Below are positions 43,893-50,395 of a stretch of DNA of 64,000 nt, piece after piece. The notes under the pieces were generated by a model. That model saw only the letters and a list, made by a program, of their open reading frames with translations. It searched no databases and had not been told where the DNA came from. Where the stretch lies: the NCBI GenBank assembly GCA_002007465.1, contig LNAC01000108.1, positions 3,855,170-3,919,169 of the forward strand, in the 5' to 3' direction. The stretch comes from Ailurus styani. Its lineage: Eukaryota; Chordata; Mammalia; Carnivora; Ailuridae. Within the stretch, counting starts at the first letter, position 1. Every line of letters starts with the position of its first letter. The translations under genes were made by a program, and so were the position numbers.

Positions 43893-45215
43893 TTGATAGA
43901 TAATATGTATGTGTTTATTTGTGTATGTACATACCCTATTGGTTATGCTTTTCTAAAGAACCCTAATACAGTCCTTCAGAAGGAAATTGAGACATTGGTG
44001 GAAATTAAGAGGATTACGTTAGAGACTTCCTAATGTCCGTGGAGTCACACCCCACACATACCCATCCCCTGCCAATTCTTTTAAGAGACATCATGGTAGG
44101 TGCAATGAGGCTCCGGAGAAGCCCAGTCCCCGCCCAGTCATTAAATGTGACCTTGGGCAAGTCATTCCACCTCTCTGGGCCTTGTACTCCTTTTCTGGAA
44201 AATAAAAGGGCTGAGGAGATCAGAATCTGAAAACACACTACCTACTGCCCACATCTACAGTCCTGAGAAGCGGGAGCAAGCCTGGAGGTTTGTCTCCCTC
44301 ATTTTTTTTCCCTACTGAAATCCGGAGGCAGCCCTATAGCTCTTCTGGTTAGGTTTCTGTGTGGGCTCCACAAAAAGACCTTACCAATCAATCTAAGTTG
44401 GTTCATGAAATCAAACCAATTTGTGATCCCAAAATTATGTGGTTTCTAAAGCCCCACCAACTAAAATGAAACGAAGCCACTGGAAACTATAGTCACTGCT
44501 GGGCAGGGGACTTGCTTGAAAAATAAAACTCGGGGCACCTGGGTGGCTCAGTCCGTTAAGCGCCTGCCTTGGGCTTAGGTCATGATCCCAGAGTCCTGGG
44601 ATCGAGCCCCGAATCAGGCTCCCTGCTTGCGGGATGCCTGCTTCTCTCTCTCCTACTCCCCCTGCTTGTATTCCCTCTCTTGCTGTGCCTCTCTCTGTCA
44701 AATAAATAAAATCTTAAAAAAAAAAAAAAAAAAAAACCTCAACGCTTGACTGAAAGTGAGTGAGATCATAGGAAAGACCTAAGGGGGCTCCAGAGAGGGC
44801 GAGGTTGAGTTCCGTGTGTGCTGGACTTGCCACCACTAAGCTCTCTTCCTATGTGTTTTCTGGTTTCTTCTCTAGATGTGATCAAAGCCCCACTCCCCTT
44901 CCTCCCCCCAAGTCTTTTTGCAGCTCCCCAGTGGTACCTGCTCTAATGCCCACCACTGAACATACTCACCTCAGCAAGGCTGATGGAGATGATGAACACA
45001 GGGGGTGGGAGGCAGTTAGCTCTCTCCAAGTATGTTCTTCGGACCTTTTCAGGAAGCATCCATTTCGAGACAACCCTGTGGACCTTTTTATTCTTGAAGG
45101 GATCTTTACCTCCCCCGTCTTCTCTCATTTCCATCTCTTCTTCCAGCTCTCCTTTCATGTCTCTATCCATATTCAGACTCATATCCTCCATCTCCAAATC
45201 ATGATCAGCAGCCAT
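18231..45215 (-). CDS. RHBDL2: RHBDL2, rhomboid-like intramembrane serine protease 2, seven coding exons
   Basis: Plasma-membrane rhomboid protease that cleaves single-pass substrates inside the membrane. Coding exons on the minus strand: 45215-44970, 41643-41495, 37002-36890, 26683-26583, 23318-23258, 19282-19221 and 18410-18231 (stop TGA). All junctions are GT/AG and the phases join to an intact 303-residue protein, the human length. Order: acidic cytoplasmic N terminus (residues 1-69, MAADHDLEME...), TM1 (about 70-91, PPVFIISISLAELAVFIYY), loop, GNLIMQLVLGIPLEM helix, catalytic GASGG (Ser187), YALMGGYFMNVLV, FAAHVAGGFAGM (His250), and last helix ending NIFLSPAN. The Ser-His dyad is complete. 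The start ATG lies 21 bp inside its exon after a TTTCAG acceptor, so at least one non-coding 5' exon lies upstream; I could not find it. Intron 2 holds an inverted 46-bp copy of part of the next exon (44252-44297). Confidence 0.96.
18413..19220. other. RHBDL2 last intron
   Basis: Single-copy-looking intron; no recognised repeat. Confidence 0.7.
19221..19282 (-). CDS. RHBDL2: RHBDL2 coding exon 6
   Basis: 62 bp encoding (I)GSDMGFALYRRFFVPADGSP. Acceptor TTTCTAG ends at 19283; donor GTGAGT starts at 19220. Confidence 0.94.
19368..19487 (+). repeat. MIR remnant
   Basis: 'gctaacatttatggagcctcactctgccaggtgc' followed by 'cctcacaaggaccctatgaaaagagtatatcattatccc' is a MIR core. Confidence 0.75.
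19925..20097 (-). repeat. MER5A-like DNA transposon remnant
   Basis: 'cattcacctgggaacttactagaaat', 'ccccagacctattgaaccagaatc' and 'tgttttaacaagacctcaggtgattct' match the order of the MER5A element. Its orientation is not firm. Confidence 0.7.
20232..20440 (-). repeat. CAN-SINE
   Basis: Flanked by tcaacttat on both sides (20219- and 20440-), inserted inside the ancient repeat. Confidence 0.92.
20550..20700 (+). repeat. MIR remnant, 3' part
   Basis: 'aaggaaaccaaaacacagagggtaagtacttgtccaaggccacag' pattern and a following 'caggattcaaacc'. Confidence 0.65.
20701..21436. other. RHBDL2 intron 5, no recognised content
   Basis: Moderately GC-rich intronic DNA. Nothing I could assign. Confidence 0.4.
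21437..21638 (+). repeat. CAN-SINE with a 6-bp head duplication
   Basis: The head reads ggtggctctggctcag, where GGCTCT/GGCTCA is doubled relative to other copies; otherwise a full copy. Confidence 0.93.
21639..23257. other. RHBDL2 intron 5, 3' of the SINE
   Basis: Includes a pyrimidine-rich stretch at about 22470-22720 that loosely resembles an L2 fragment. No coding exon is supported. Confidence 0.35.
23258..23318 (-). CDS. RHBDL2: RHBDL2 coding exon 5
   Basis: 61 bp encoding NFREMIPALGIVRLLIIILI plus one base. The acceptor is a TTGCAAG; donor GTAAGT starts at 23257. Confidence 0.93.
23602..23659 (+). repeat. (GATA)n microsatellite
   Basis: About 12 near-perfect tetranucleotide units. Confidence 0.95.
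23734..23922 (-). repeat. CAN-SINE
   Basis: TSD caatactttatcttctt at about 23717-23733 and 23923-23939, perfect. Confidence 0.95.
24063..24262 (+). repeat. CAN-SINE, older
   Basis: Diverged head ggagcacctgtatggctcag. TSD aaaatctcagt at 24051 and 24263. Confidence 0.9.
24307..24519 (+). repeat. CAN-SINE
   Basis: Head ggggcagctgggtgactcag; A-run ends near 24518. Confidence 0.9.
24744..24876 (-). repeat. CAN-SINE, old short variant
   Basis: 'aagtaggctccatgcccaatatgg' body, degraded head 'agcctcccaggtgc'. Confidence 0.75.
25024..25232 (-). repeat. CAN-SINE, head missing, internal (GA)n
   Basis: T-rich tail, a perfect (GA)n expansion at about 25068-25101, then the body to 'gagcagaaggcaga'. The tRNA-like head is lost. 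Confidence 0.8.
25361..25528 (-). repeat. CAN-SINE with internal deletion
   Basis: Tail, GA-rich body and head 'gagccacccacgtgcccc', but part of the middle is missing. Sequence 'cttcctatagtattttta' after it resembles 'cttcctagagtattttta' at about 25006, so the 25024-25528 block may be one composite insertion. Confidence 0.8.
25640..26215 (+). repeat. Old L1 3' region with (CA)n
   Basis: 'ataaaatggtatgccaactttggagggcagtttgg' and 'cctcttctaggaatttatcc' are standard old L1 ORF2-end/3' UTR text. Confidence 0.65.
25779..25836 (+). repeat. (CA)n microsatellite
   Basis: Dinucleotide run with a few CATA interruptions. Confidence 0.95.
26322..26519 (-). repeat. CAN-SINE 63 bp from RHBDL2 exon 4
   Basis: TSD ccaaataccagttat at 26307-26321 and 26520-26534. 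It lies in sense orientation in the intron just downstream of the exon donor. Confidence 0.95.
26583..26683 (-). CDS. RHBDL2: RHBDL2 coding exon 4 with catalytic serine
   Basis: 101 bp encoding (G)SLASSIFDPLKYLVGASGG...NVLV. It carries the GxSG motif with Ser187. Acceptor TTTAG ends at 26684; donor GTAAGA starts at 26582. Confidence 0.95.
26905..27115 (+). repeat. MIR remnant
   Basis: 'agctgtgtgacttgaaaaagtttcttaacctctctg' and 'tgcttggaacactgcctgacatg' mark a nearly full-length MIR. Confidence 0.85.
27116..27835. other. RHBDL2 intron 3, no recognised content
   Basis: AT-rich DNA with no exon or assignable repeat. Confidence 0.4.
28938..29131 (+). repeat. CAN-SINE, first of a tandem pair
   Basis: Head ggggcacctgggtggctcag; tail AAATAAATAAAGACAG runs directly into the next copy. 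Confidence 0.93.
29142..29332 (+). repeat. CAN-SINE, second of a tandem pair
   Basis: Begins about 10 bp after the previous copy's tail, same orientation. Confidence 0.93.
29540..30152 (+). repeat. Old L1 3' end
   Basis: 'attgtatgattccacttgtacgaaatgtccag', 'agattagtggttaccaaggctggg' and 'tatatctcagtaaagct' are classical L1 3' UTR landmarks in order. Confidence 0.8.
30153..30750 (+). repeat. Second old L1 3' end, adjacent
   Basis: Repeats the same landmarks ('cactcctaggtatttacccaag', 'gatcagtagttgccaggg', 'atgtcaattatacctc') directly after the previous element. Confidence 0.8.
30755..31060. repeat. MER5-like DNA transposon remnants
   Basis: 'gattctgagtcagtagatctggg' and 'gtgggtctggtgtagggcccagtattctgcatttttaatgagctcccacgtgatacc' match the MER5 pattern. 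There may be two overlapping copies. Confidence 0.6.
31075..31280 (+). repeat. Third old L1 3' end
   Basis: 'gaagatttcacaggtgtatac', 'ttggtatgtccatcatacctc' parallel the 3' end at 30620-30740. Confidence 0.6.
31281..31894. other. RHBDL2 intron 3, no recognised content
   Basis: No exon or assignable repeat; an open minus-strand frame here has no recognised protein. Confidence 0.4.
31895..32352 (+). mobile_element. Solitary MaLR-type LTR (MLT1-like)
   Basis: 'gttctaacgcccagcacctcagaatgtg', 'tgggcccctaaccaatatgactgg', 'aaccacccagtctgtgg' and 'gccctaggaaactgatac' follow the order of ERVL-MaLR LTRs. No internal retroviral coding sequence is next to it. Confidence 0.75.
32493..32678 (-). repeat. 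CAN-SINE
   Basis: Body 'agagacaggactagcagggagagcagcagaggg'; head at 32661-32678. Confidence 0.93.
32758..32944 (-). repeat. CAN-SINE
   Basis: TSD ggtacaaaa at 32749 and 32945. Diverged head gagccactcaggcgcc. Confidence 0.9.
32985..33470 (+). repeat. Old L1 3' end
   Basis: 'aaagaagccattctggaaaggctacatgctatatgatccc', 'gatcagtggttgccaggggg' and 'aacctaaaactgctct' landmarks are in order, ending in an A-rich tail. Confidence 0.8.
33471..33795. other. RHBDL2 intron 3, no recognised content
   Basis: AT-rich, nothing assignable. Confidence 0.4.
33806..33998 (-). repeat. CAN-SINE, truncated by a few bases at the head
   Basis: The head stops at 'gagccaccca' without GGCGCC. TSD tgagaactct at 33796-33805 and 33999-34008. 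Confidence 0.93.
34380..36105 (+). repeat. Old L1, ORF2 end and 3' UTR, split by a SINE
   Basis: 'ccaactgatttttgacaaaggtac', 'cattagccatctgagtaaagcaaattaaggcc', 'tactactcagccataaaaatgaatgaag' and 'agattagtggttgtcagggg' run in L1 order over about 1.5 kb. It is too degraded to encode protein. Confidence 0.85.
34553..34742 (-). repeat. CAN-SINE inside L1
   Basis: Perfect TSD ggaaatagaattttt at 34538-34552 and 34743-34757. Confidence 0.95.
36106..36483. other. RHBDL2 intron 3, no recognised content
   Basis: Pyrimidine-rich DNA, possibly an L2 fragment, not firm. Confidence 0.35.
36484..36612 (-). repeat. CAN-SINE, old short variant
   Basis: 'aagtaatctctacacccaatgtggggctc' body and 'gagccagccaggcatccc' head. 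Confidence 0.82.
36627..36741 (-). repeat. CAN-SINE, old short variant
   Basis: Second copy in the same orientation; head 'gagccagtcagctgcccc'. It ends 150 bp from RHBDL2 exon 3. Confidence 0.8.
36890..37002 (-). CDS. RHBDL2: RHBDL2 coding exon 3
   Basis: 113 bp encoding (G)VQHIVGNLIMQLVLGIPLEM...YLAGVIA. Contains the rhomboid GNL helix. Acceptor CTGCAG ends at 37003; donor GTTAGT starts at 36889. Confidence 0.95.
37326..37641 (-). repeat. Older CAN-SINE split by a younger one
   Basis: The remainder 37540-37640 ('aggaggctccatacccaccgtgg', 'tgagcaagctgggagcccc') belongs with the left tail. 'tttcaatag' flanks both ends. Confidence 0.78.
37335..37533 (-). repeat. CAN-SINE nested in the tail of an older copy
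   Basis: Full copy with head gagccacctaggcatccc. Confidence 0.9.
37691..37899 (-). repeat. CAN-SINE
   Basis: Perfect TSD taggatattct at 37680-37690 and 37900-37910. Confidence 0.95.
37979..38189 (+). repeat. CAN-SINE
   Basis: Head ggggtgcctggatggctcag; contains a (CTCTAT)n stretch before the tail. Confidence 0.92.
38190..38902. other. RHBDL2 intron 2, no recognised content
   Basis: AT-rich single-copy-looking intron. Confidence 0.4.
38903..39106 (-). repeat. CAN-SINE
   Basis: Head ends gagccacccaggccccc. Flanks 'ctaacttttttctttct' / 'ataacttttttctttct' form the TSD. Confidence 0.93.
39109..39170 (+). repeat. (CTTT)n pyrimidine tract
   Basis: Simple repeat next to the SINE TSD. Confidence 0.85.
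39466..39662 (-). repeat. CAN-SINE
   Basis: TSD approximately agagctgctTTGCTTTCT on both sides (39449 and 39664). Confidence 0.92.
40005..40340 (+). repeat. MIR remnant split by a CAN-SINE
   Basis: 'actatgtgtcaggcactg' before and 'ttatgcagtaggtactattaccccattttacagatgtgg' after the SINE. Confidence 0.85.
40042..40237 (+). repeat. CAN-SINE inserted in MIR
   Basis: Head gggcacctgggtggctcag; tail AAATAAATAAATAAAATC. Confidence 0.93.
40751..40954 (+). repeat. CAN-SINE
   Basis: TSD agaagctagaact (40738-40750) against agaagctgtaact (40955-40967). Confidence 0.94.
41225..41460 (+). repeat. MIR remnant next to RHBDL2 exon 2
   Basis: 'aggttccagcgctgcaacttagccacgtgac' and 'gaggatccaacgagattatgg' follow MIR order. 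It ends about 35 bp from the exon donor. Confidence 0.65.
41495..41643 (-). CDS. RHBDL2: RHBDL2 coding exon 2
   Basis: 149 bp encoding LAVFIYYAVWKPQKQWITLD through SYMLVHA plus two bases of Gly. Acceptor CGCAG ends at 41644; donor GTAAGA starts at 41494. Bases 41515-41560 recur inverted at 44252-44297. Confidence 0.95.
41700..42380. other. RHBDL2 intron 1, no recognised content
   Basis: Mixed-composition intronic DNA between coding exons 1 and 2; nothing assignable. Confidence 0.4.
42390..42588 (+). repeat. CAN-SINE
   Basis: Perfect TSD agaaagaggacatta at 42375-42389 and 42589-42603. Confidence 0.95.
42628..42666 (+). repeat. (AAAAT)n simple repeat
   Basis: Flanked by a duplicated aaaaatacatactaaaaa. 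Confidence 0.85.
42765..42870 (+). repeat. Old L1 3' tail
   Basis: 'tgcaacttttctataaggttaaaattaatccaaaataaaaag' pattern. Confidence 0.65.
43546..43767 (+). repeat. CAN-SINE with (TA)n tail
   Basis: 'tatacatgtgtag' repeats at 43532 and about 43768, so the TA-rich run 43740-43767 is part of the insertion's tail. Confidence 0.85.
43780..43895 (+). repeat. (GGAT)n and (GATA)n microsatellites
   Basis: A GGAT run to about 43815, then about 14 GATA units from 43838. Confidence 0.93.
44105..44240 (+). repeat. MIR remnant
   Basis: 'aatgtgaccttgggcaagtcattccacctctctgggcct' is a clear MIR core. Confidence 0.85.
44252..44297 (+). repeat. Inverted 46-bp copy of RHBDL2 coding exon 2
   Basis: Exact reverse complement of 41515-41560. 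On the plus strand it carries the coding sense of residues IYSPEKREQAWRFVS. Identity stops abruptly at both edges, and no splice site, A-tail or TSD is evident. Confidence 0.95.
44531..44737 (+). repeat. CAN-SINE
   Basis: Head ggggcacctgggtggctcag; 21-bp A-run. Confidence 0.94.
44970..45215 (-). CDS. RHBDL2: RHBDL2 coding exon 1 (start codon)
   Basis: 82 codons from MAADHDLEMEDMSLNMDRDM to FIISISLAE, then donor GTGAGT from 44969. The exon itself begins at about 45236 after a TTTCAG acceptor, leaving 21 bp of 5' UTR here. Confidence 0.95.
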
Positions 45216-45236
45216 CGTCCTGGGTCCTCCCTCTAC

Positions 45237-47320
45237 CTGAAAGGGCCACGAATGTCAAGGAAAAATAGATAACATTGTAGTCCTTGGGTCATGCTCTTTT
45301 CTGGGCTCTCTGGTATAGCCATTGGTTTCCAAGGCCTTTCCTGTATATTAATAGAGGGCAATTGAAGATCTGGTGCCCAAATACTCATAATATCCGTACC
45401 CTCATCTGGTTCAATTGTGACAAAGTACTAGGGTCTCCCCAAACGAGGGAGAAGACCACCAGGGATCACTTCTGATTTCATCTATTGCCACCACCTAAAG
45501 GATGGACTAGAGCCTTGGGATAGAAACTCTACCTTGTATATCTTTTCCTTCCCCTCTGCCACTGACTGTCAAGTCAACCATCAGTGTAAGAGATGCCTTT
45601 GTCATGACGTGATCTATCTCAGAGCTTAAACCATGCACACTGCATAACTAAACCCAGTCTTGTCCAACTAGAGTAAACGTCTCCTTTCCTTTCTTAGTTT
45701 CATCTTGCTTCTACTCAAAGGCCAAACACAGGTCTCTGATTCCTGATTCAGAATCAAAAACAATTCACTGAGCAACTACTGTGTATCAGGAAAGCTGTGG
45801 GCTTTCATATCTATTGACTCATTGGACTTCCACAATAACCCCAGAAGGTAGGGATTTGCAGTCCCATTTACTGTCCAACCTGCCCCCCTGAGAAAGATTC
45901 AAGCCTACACCTTCTCTGAATTACCAGTGTCCTTTCTAAAATACCAGCACTGCCCATTTTATAGCACACTTGAGTCAGGAAGGCCATTCCTTACTGGATC
46001 TCCAGGCACAAGGTCAATACCCTTGCTGAAACACGTCTTCCCAACAACTCTCTGACATCTGGAACTCTTGGTGAGTTCCTACTAATTTCCACATCCAGTA
46101 TTCCCTGGAACTCAATCCTCAACATTCAATTATTCAAGCATTTATTCAGTAAATATCTACAGAACACCTACTATGTATTGGGCCACCATCTACCCCAAAG
46201 TGTTTACAATGTAATAGAGGAGAAAGAGGTCAATAAAAATCATACCGATAATTGTATCATTACGATTGTAATTGTATCATTACACTGTGATAGAGGACAC
46301 CAAGCGGGTGTGTAAGACACCAAGGCAGTATGTCTGTAACAGTGAGGACTGATCATATACTCTTTCCTTTCCCTATGCCATGCCCTGGGCCATGTTCTAT
46401 CCTTCTCCTGTTGGTCTGTTTCTGCTATTTTTTACTCCTGGTTAAACTGCTTAAATTATTCAAATGTTTCTGTGGTCAAAGTGGGGGGGGGGCTCAAAAA
46501 TGAAGGGAAAAAATAATAAAAATAATGTTGCAAAAGAGTACATAGAGTACAATCCAATTTTTGTAGAAAGTAATGTACTGATACACATACAGGAAGAAAT
46601 CTGGAGAATTAACCAGTAGGATTTCACTACATTTTTGCCCTCCTTGGAGGAGTGAATCCAAATATCATGGAGCCCGAAGTGTAAAAAATTTGGGGGGTTT
46701 TCTTTGGAAAAATAATAAGCCATATATCTATGACCCCTTTACCTAATCTTAATATCTTAACTACTGTACTATTTCTCCTCTCCCCTTCGTAGCCTAATGT
46801 CTTGAAGGAGGAATCTATCCCCTAACCAAGCTGGTCATCTGCAAGCCCCATTGAAACTGATCTCCTGAGTTATGCCCTTCAGACAAATCCACTTCCAGAG
46901 TGATGTGAGTCCCAACCACATATGCAGAGCACTCTTGGCATTTCAAAGCATATCCCCACTGCAAAATCTCACATACTCCTCAGAATTACCTGAAGTAAAA
47001 AGAAGGCAATGATTATGTTCCCAATTCTTCTCATCTTCGACCTTCCTAACAGACTTTCCTGTTGAAATCTCTTCCTCCATCTTTCATCTCAACCATAATT
47101 CATTCACTGAATTCATTCACTTCCTTCTCCCGCTCTCCAGGCACAGGCATCCCTCTGCATGCTTCAACAACACTCTTGTCCTACAACTGACTTCTCTGAC
47201 TCGGTGGAGAGCACTGAGCTAGTGGCGAGGTCACTAGATGACAGAAACACGGGCTTTGCACTAGACAGACCCGAGGAATGGCCTCGTCTTGCTTTTCTTT
47301 GCAACCCCAGGCAATGGTCC
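45237..47320. other. Upstream of RHBDL2 coding exon 1, presumed intron
   Basis: Contains MIR-like text at about 45758-45900 and a weak copy of the 3770/19488 repeat family at about 46120-46200. No 5' UTR exon could be assigned. Confidence 0.45.
45758..45900 (+). repeat. MIR-like remnant
   Basis: 'gagcaactactgtgtatcagg' and 'cacaataaccccagaaggtagggat' patterns. Confidence 0.55.
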
Positions 47321-47329
47321 TGGGCCTAG

Positions 47330-47775
47330 TACCATGAACAGTAGAACGCTGGTTGCCAGGGGTGGGGAAAGGGGGAAAATGGGAAGTTGTGTGTTTAATG
47401 ACTGCAAAGATTTGGTTTGGAAAGACAAAAAAGTTCTGGAGATGGATGGTAGTGAGTTTCACAACAAGGTAATGTAGTTAATGCCACTGAACTATACACT
47501 TAAAAATGGTTAAAATGGGGGCGCCTGGGTGGCTCAGTGGGTTAAAGCCGCTGCCTTCGGCTCAGGTCATGATCCCAGGGTCCTGGGATCGAGGCCCGCA
47601 TCGGGCTCTCTGCTCAGCGGGGAGCCTGCTTCCCCCTCTCTCTCTGCCTGCCTCTCTGCCTCCTTATGATCTCTCTCCCTCTGTGAAATAAATAAATAAA
47701 ATCTTTTAAAAAAAATAAAATAAAATAAATGGTTAAAATGGTAAACTTTAAGTTATGCATATCACACATACACAC
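47330..47775 (+). repeat. Old L1 3' end split by a SINE
   Basis: 'cgctggttgccaggggtggg', 'tggagatggatggtagtgagtttcac' and 'gccactgaactatacacttaaaaatgg' landmarks. Confidence 0.8.
47519..47726 (+). repeat. CAN-SINE, young
   Basis: Perfect TSD aaatggttaaaatgg at 47504-47518 and 47727-47741; intact head and body. Confidence 0.96.
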
Positions 47776-48190
47776 ACACAAACTAAATAATGCGAAACTT
47801 TCAAAGTCATTGTGAAGATCAGATCTAGTGTTTGTGTCACCAATGCGTGCTTCATCAATAATATCTTATAATACTGATATTTTCAGCTTAGGTTCATGTA
47901 TCTAAATTTCCTAAATGACCCCAAATAAAGTTTTTCACTGTAATTTTTTTTAAAAAACACAATCCATGGCATCAGATAACTGGGATTAGAACGCAGCTCT
48001 ACTATGTATCAACTGTAAATGTAGGTTCAGTCACAAATTCCCTGAGCCTCAAATTACATTTTTTGAAAATGTGGTAAAATACACATAACATAAAATTTAC
48101 CACTTTAACCATTTTAAAGTGTACAATTCAGTGACATTAAGTACATTTACAATGTTATGCAACCATTACCACCATATTGTTCAGAAACTT

Positions 48191-48383
48191 TTTTTTTTGA
48201 AAGATCTCTTTTTTACTTTATTTGTCAGAGAGAGTCAGCACAAGCAGAGGGAGAAGCAGGCAGAAGGAGGAGCAGGCTCCCCCCTGAGTGAAGAGCTCAA
48301 TGCAGGGCTCAATCCCAGGACCCTGGGACCATGACCTGAGCTGAAGGCAGAGGCTTAACTGACTGAGCCACCCAGGTGCCCCT
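48191..48383 (-). repeat. CAN-SINE
   Basis: Head gagccacccaggtgcccc. 'gttcagaaactttttt' / 'gttcaggcacttttt' flank it. Confidence 0.92.
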
Positions 48384-48667
48384 CGTTCAGGCACTTTTTC
48401 ATTGCCCCACACAAAAACTCCATACCCATTAAGCAATCTCTCCATAGCCACCTCCCTCCAGTCCACGGCAATCACTCATCTACTTTCTGTTTCTATGGAT
48501 TTACTTATTCTGGACAGTCCATGAAAATGGAATCATACAATATGAGGCCTTTTGAGTCTGCCTTCTCTCAGTAGTAGTAAGTCTTCAAGGTTCATCTGGG
48601 TTGTGGCCTTTATCAGTACTTCGTTCCTTTTTTTTTTTTTTTTTTTTAAGTATCTNTGAGATCAAGC

Positions 48668-49068
48668 GTCTTGGTGGGGGAGGGGGGTGGCAATGGGTGA
48701 AAGAGGTGATGGGGGGCGCCTGGGTGGCTCAGTGGGTTAAAGCCGCTGCCTTCGGCTCAGGTCATGATCCCAGGGTCCTGGGATCGAGGCCCGCATCGGG
48801 CTCTCTGCTCGGCGGGGAGCCTGCTTCCTCCTCTCTCCTCTCTCTCTGCCTGCCTCTCTGCCTACTTGTAATCTCTCTCTGTGTGTCAAATGAATAAATA
48901 AAATCTTAAAAAAAAAAAAAAAGAAAGAGGTGATGGGGATTAAGGAGGTCACTTGTTGTGATGAACACCGGGTGTCATATGTAAGTGATAAATCACTAAA
49001 TTCCACACCTGAGACTAATATTACACTCTATGTTAACTGGAGTTTCATAAAAACTTGAAAAAGAAAAC
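48668..49068 (+). mobile_element. Young carnivore L1 3' end fragment
   Basis: 'gtcacttgttgtgatgaacaccgggtgtcatatg' to 'gttaactggagtttcataaaaacttgaaa' is the 3' end of a carnivore L1, split by the SINE at 48716-48922. Confidence 0.8.
48716..48922 (+). repeat. CAN-SINE, young, innermost of the nest
   Basis: Perfect TSD gaaagaggtgatgggg at 48700-48715 and 48923-48938. Confidence 0.96.
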
Positions 49069-49169
49069 AAAAGAGTCACATGATCCACTGACTAAGCCAA
49101 CCAGGCACCCCGTACTTCATTCCTTTTTATGGCTGAATAATATTGCATCATAGAGATACACAAATACAT

Positions 49170-49370
49170 CTTTTAAAACATTTTATTTATATAAGAGAGC
49201 AGGAGAGTGAGAGAGAGAGTATGAGCAGGCGGAGGAGTAGGCCAAGGACAAGCAGACTCCATGCTGAGCACAGAGCCCCACACAGGGCTGGAGCCCAGGA
49301 CACTGAGATCATGACCTGAGCCGAAACCAAGAGTCAGATGCTCAACCAACTGTGGCTCCCTGAGGCCCCC
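49170..49370 (-). repeat. CAN-SINE, older
   Basis: Degraded head 'ctgtggctccctgaggccccc', GA-rich body. Confidence 0.82.
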
Positions 49371-49564
49371 ATACACATTTTGTTTATCGCTTTGTCTGTT
49401 GAAGGACATTTAGATTGGAGCTGCTATGAACACCCCTGTGCATTGTTTGAATACCTGTTTTCAGTTATTTGGGGTATGTATCTAGGAGTGGAACTGCTGA
49501 GCTATACAGTAATTCTATATTTAATTTACTGGGAAACTCTCCGATTCCATTTTAAAGTGGGGAT

Positions 49565-49710
49565 AATTCAAAAAAATAAAGTGGGGATAATGACAGAACT
49601 TACCTTTTGGCATTGTTGGAAAGACTGTTCAAGGCAACGCACGTAAAGCACTTAGAATGGTATCCAGCACATAGTAAGCACTCGTAACACGTAATTGTTA
49701 GTTATTATTC
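49565..49710 (+). repeat. MIR remnant
   Basis: 'aatgacagaacttaccttttggcattgttgg' and 'aatggtatccagcacatagtaagcac'. Confidence 0.75.
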
Positions 49711-50154
49711 GCTATGGATGCAGGAGTTGGTGTGTGGATGGTTGGGAGGGATGGAAAGATGAACGGCGCTGAGTCTAGGGCCTATTTTCATACTGCAAGT
49801 TACTGGGAATCAACTCCTATCAAATTTATTTTTTTTTAAAGTTCATTAGGCAGTTTCCACATTACAACAGATTATATTCAGTAAATTTAGGGAAGAAGAG
49901 AAATCCCCTTTTGTTACTTTTCCCCAACAGCTTTTCTGAGAAGAAAATTCCCTCCCCTACATCTTCTACCTCCCACTCACCCAACGTCCCAGGGTCAGAC
50001 ACTAAGTCTGTAGACCTAACTATTTCATTAATTTTCCTTGAATGTTGTTGATTATTTCTAGATTCACAACTTCTCATAGTTGGCAAAACAGTGTGGATTT
50101 AAGATCTGCAGCTTTCAACAGCAAATATTAAAGCATTTAAAAAAATAAGTTCAT

Positions 50155-50382
50155 GGGCACCTGGGTGGCTCAGTGGGTTGAGCATGTGACTCTTGGTTTA
50201 GGCTCAAGTCATGATCTCAGTGTTGTGGGATTGAGCCCCGAATCCAGCTCTGCACTTAGGGATGAATCCGCTTGTACTTCTCCCTCTGCTCCCAGCCTCA
50301 CAATGACCCCCCCCCCCCGTCTCTGCTGGCACTTCCTCTCTCTCTAAAACAAATAAATAAATAAAATCTATAAAAATTAATA
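50155..50382 (+). repeat. CAN-SINE, first of a tandem pair
   Basis: Head gggcacctgggtggctcag; body variant 'gagcatgtgactcttgg'; contains a C-run at about 50307. Confidence 0.92.
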
Positions 50383-50395
50383 ACAGTAAGTTCAA

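Larger units (their letters stand above)
43165..43980 (+). repeat. Old LTR-like repeat, interrupted by SINE and microsatellites
   Basis: 'aatgtgtcacttggctagacc', 'ggatgtttctgtgaaggtat', 'tgagtaaagcagattacc', 'aaccaattccttcaaa' and final 'aaagaaccctaatacag' follow a known mammalian repeat layout. I could not settle on an LTR or a DNA-transposon family. Confidence 0.5.
48628..49110 (-). repeat. Old CAN-SINE carrying a nested L1 and SINE
   Basis: Tail T-run 48628-48647 and start of body to about 48667; head 'gactaagccaaccaggcacccc' at 49089-49110. 'gtacttcgttccttttt' / 'gtacttcattccttttt' flank the block. One undetermined base (N) lies at 48656. Confidence 0.75.
48060..49560 (-). repeat. Old L1 3' region, split repeatedly
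   Basis: 'taaaatttaccactttaacc', 'aatggaatcatacaat', 'tttatggctgaataatattgcatc' and 'aggagtggaactgctgagc' run in the reverse order of an L1 3' end, separated by three later insertions. Confidence 0.8.

Noticed and set aside
44943..44969. Continuation of the RHBDL2 first coding frame past 44970 (VSMFSGGH)
   Set aside because: This is intron read-through: a GTGAGT donor lies at 44969 and the next exon continues the known protein.
44805..45272. 155-codon plus-strand open frame opposite RHBDL2 coding exon 1
   Set aside because: Antisense shadow of a real exon with no recognised protein.
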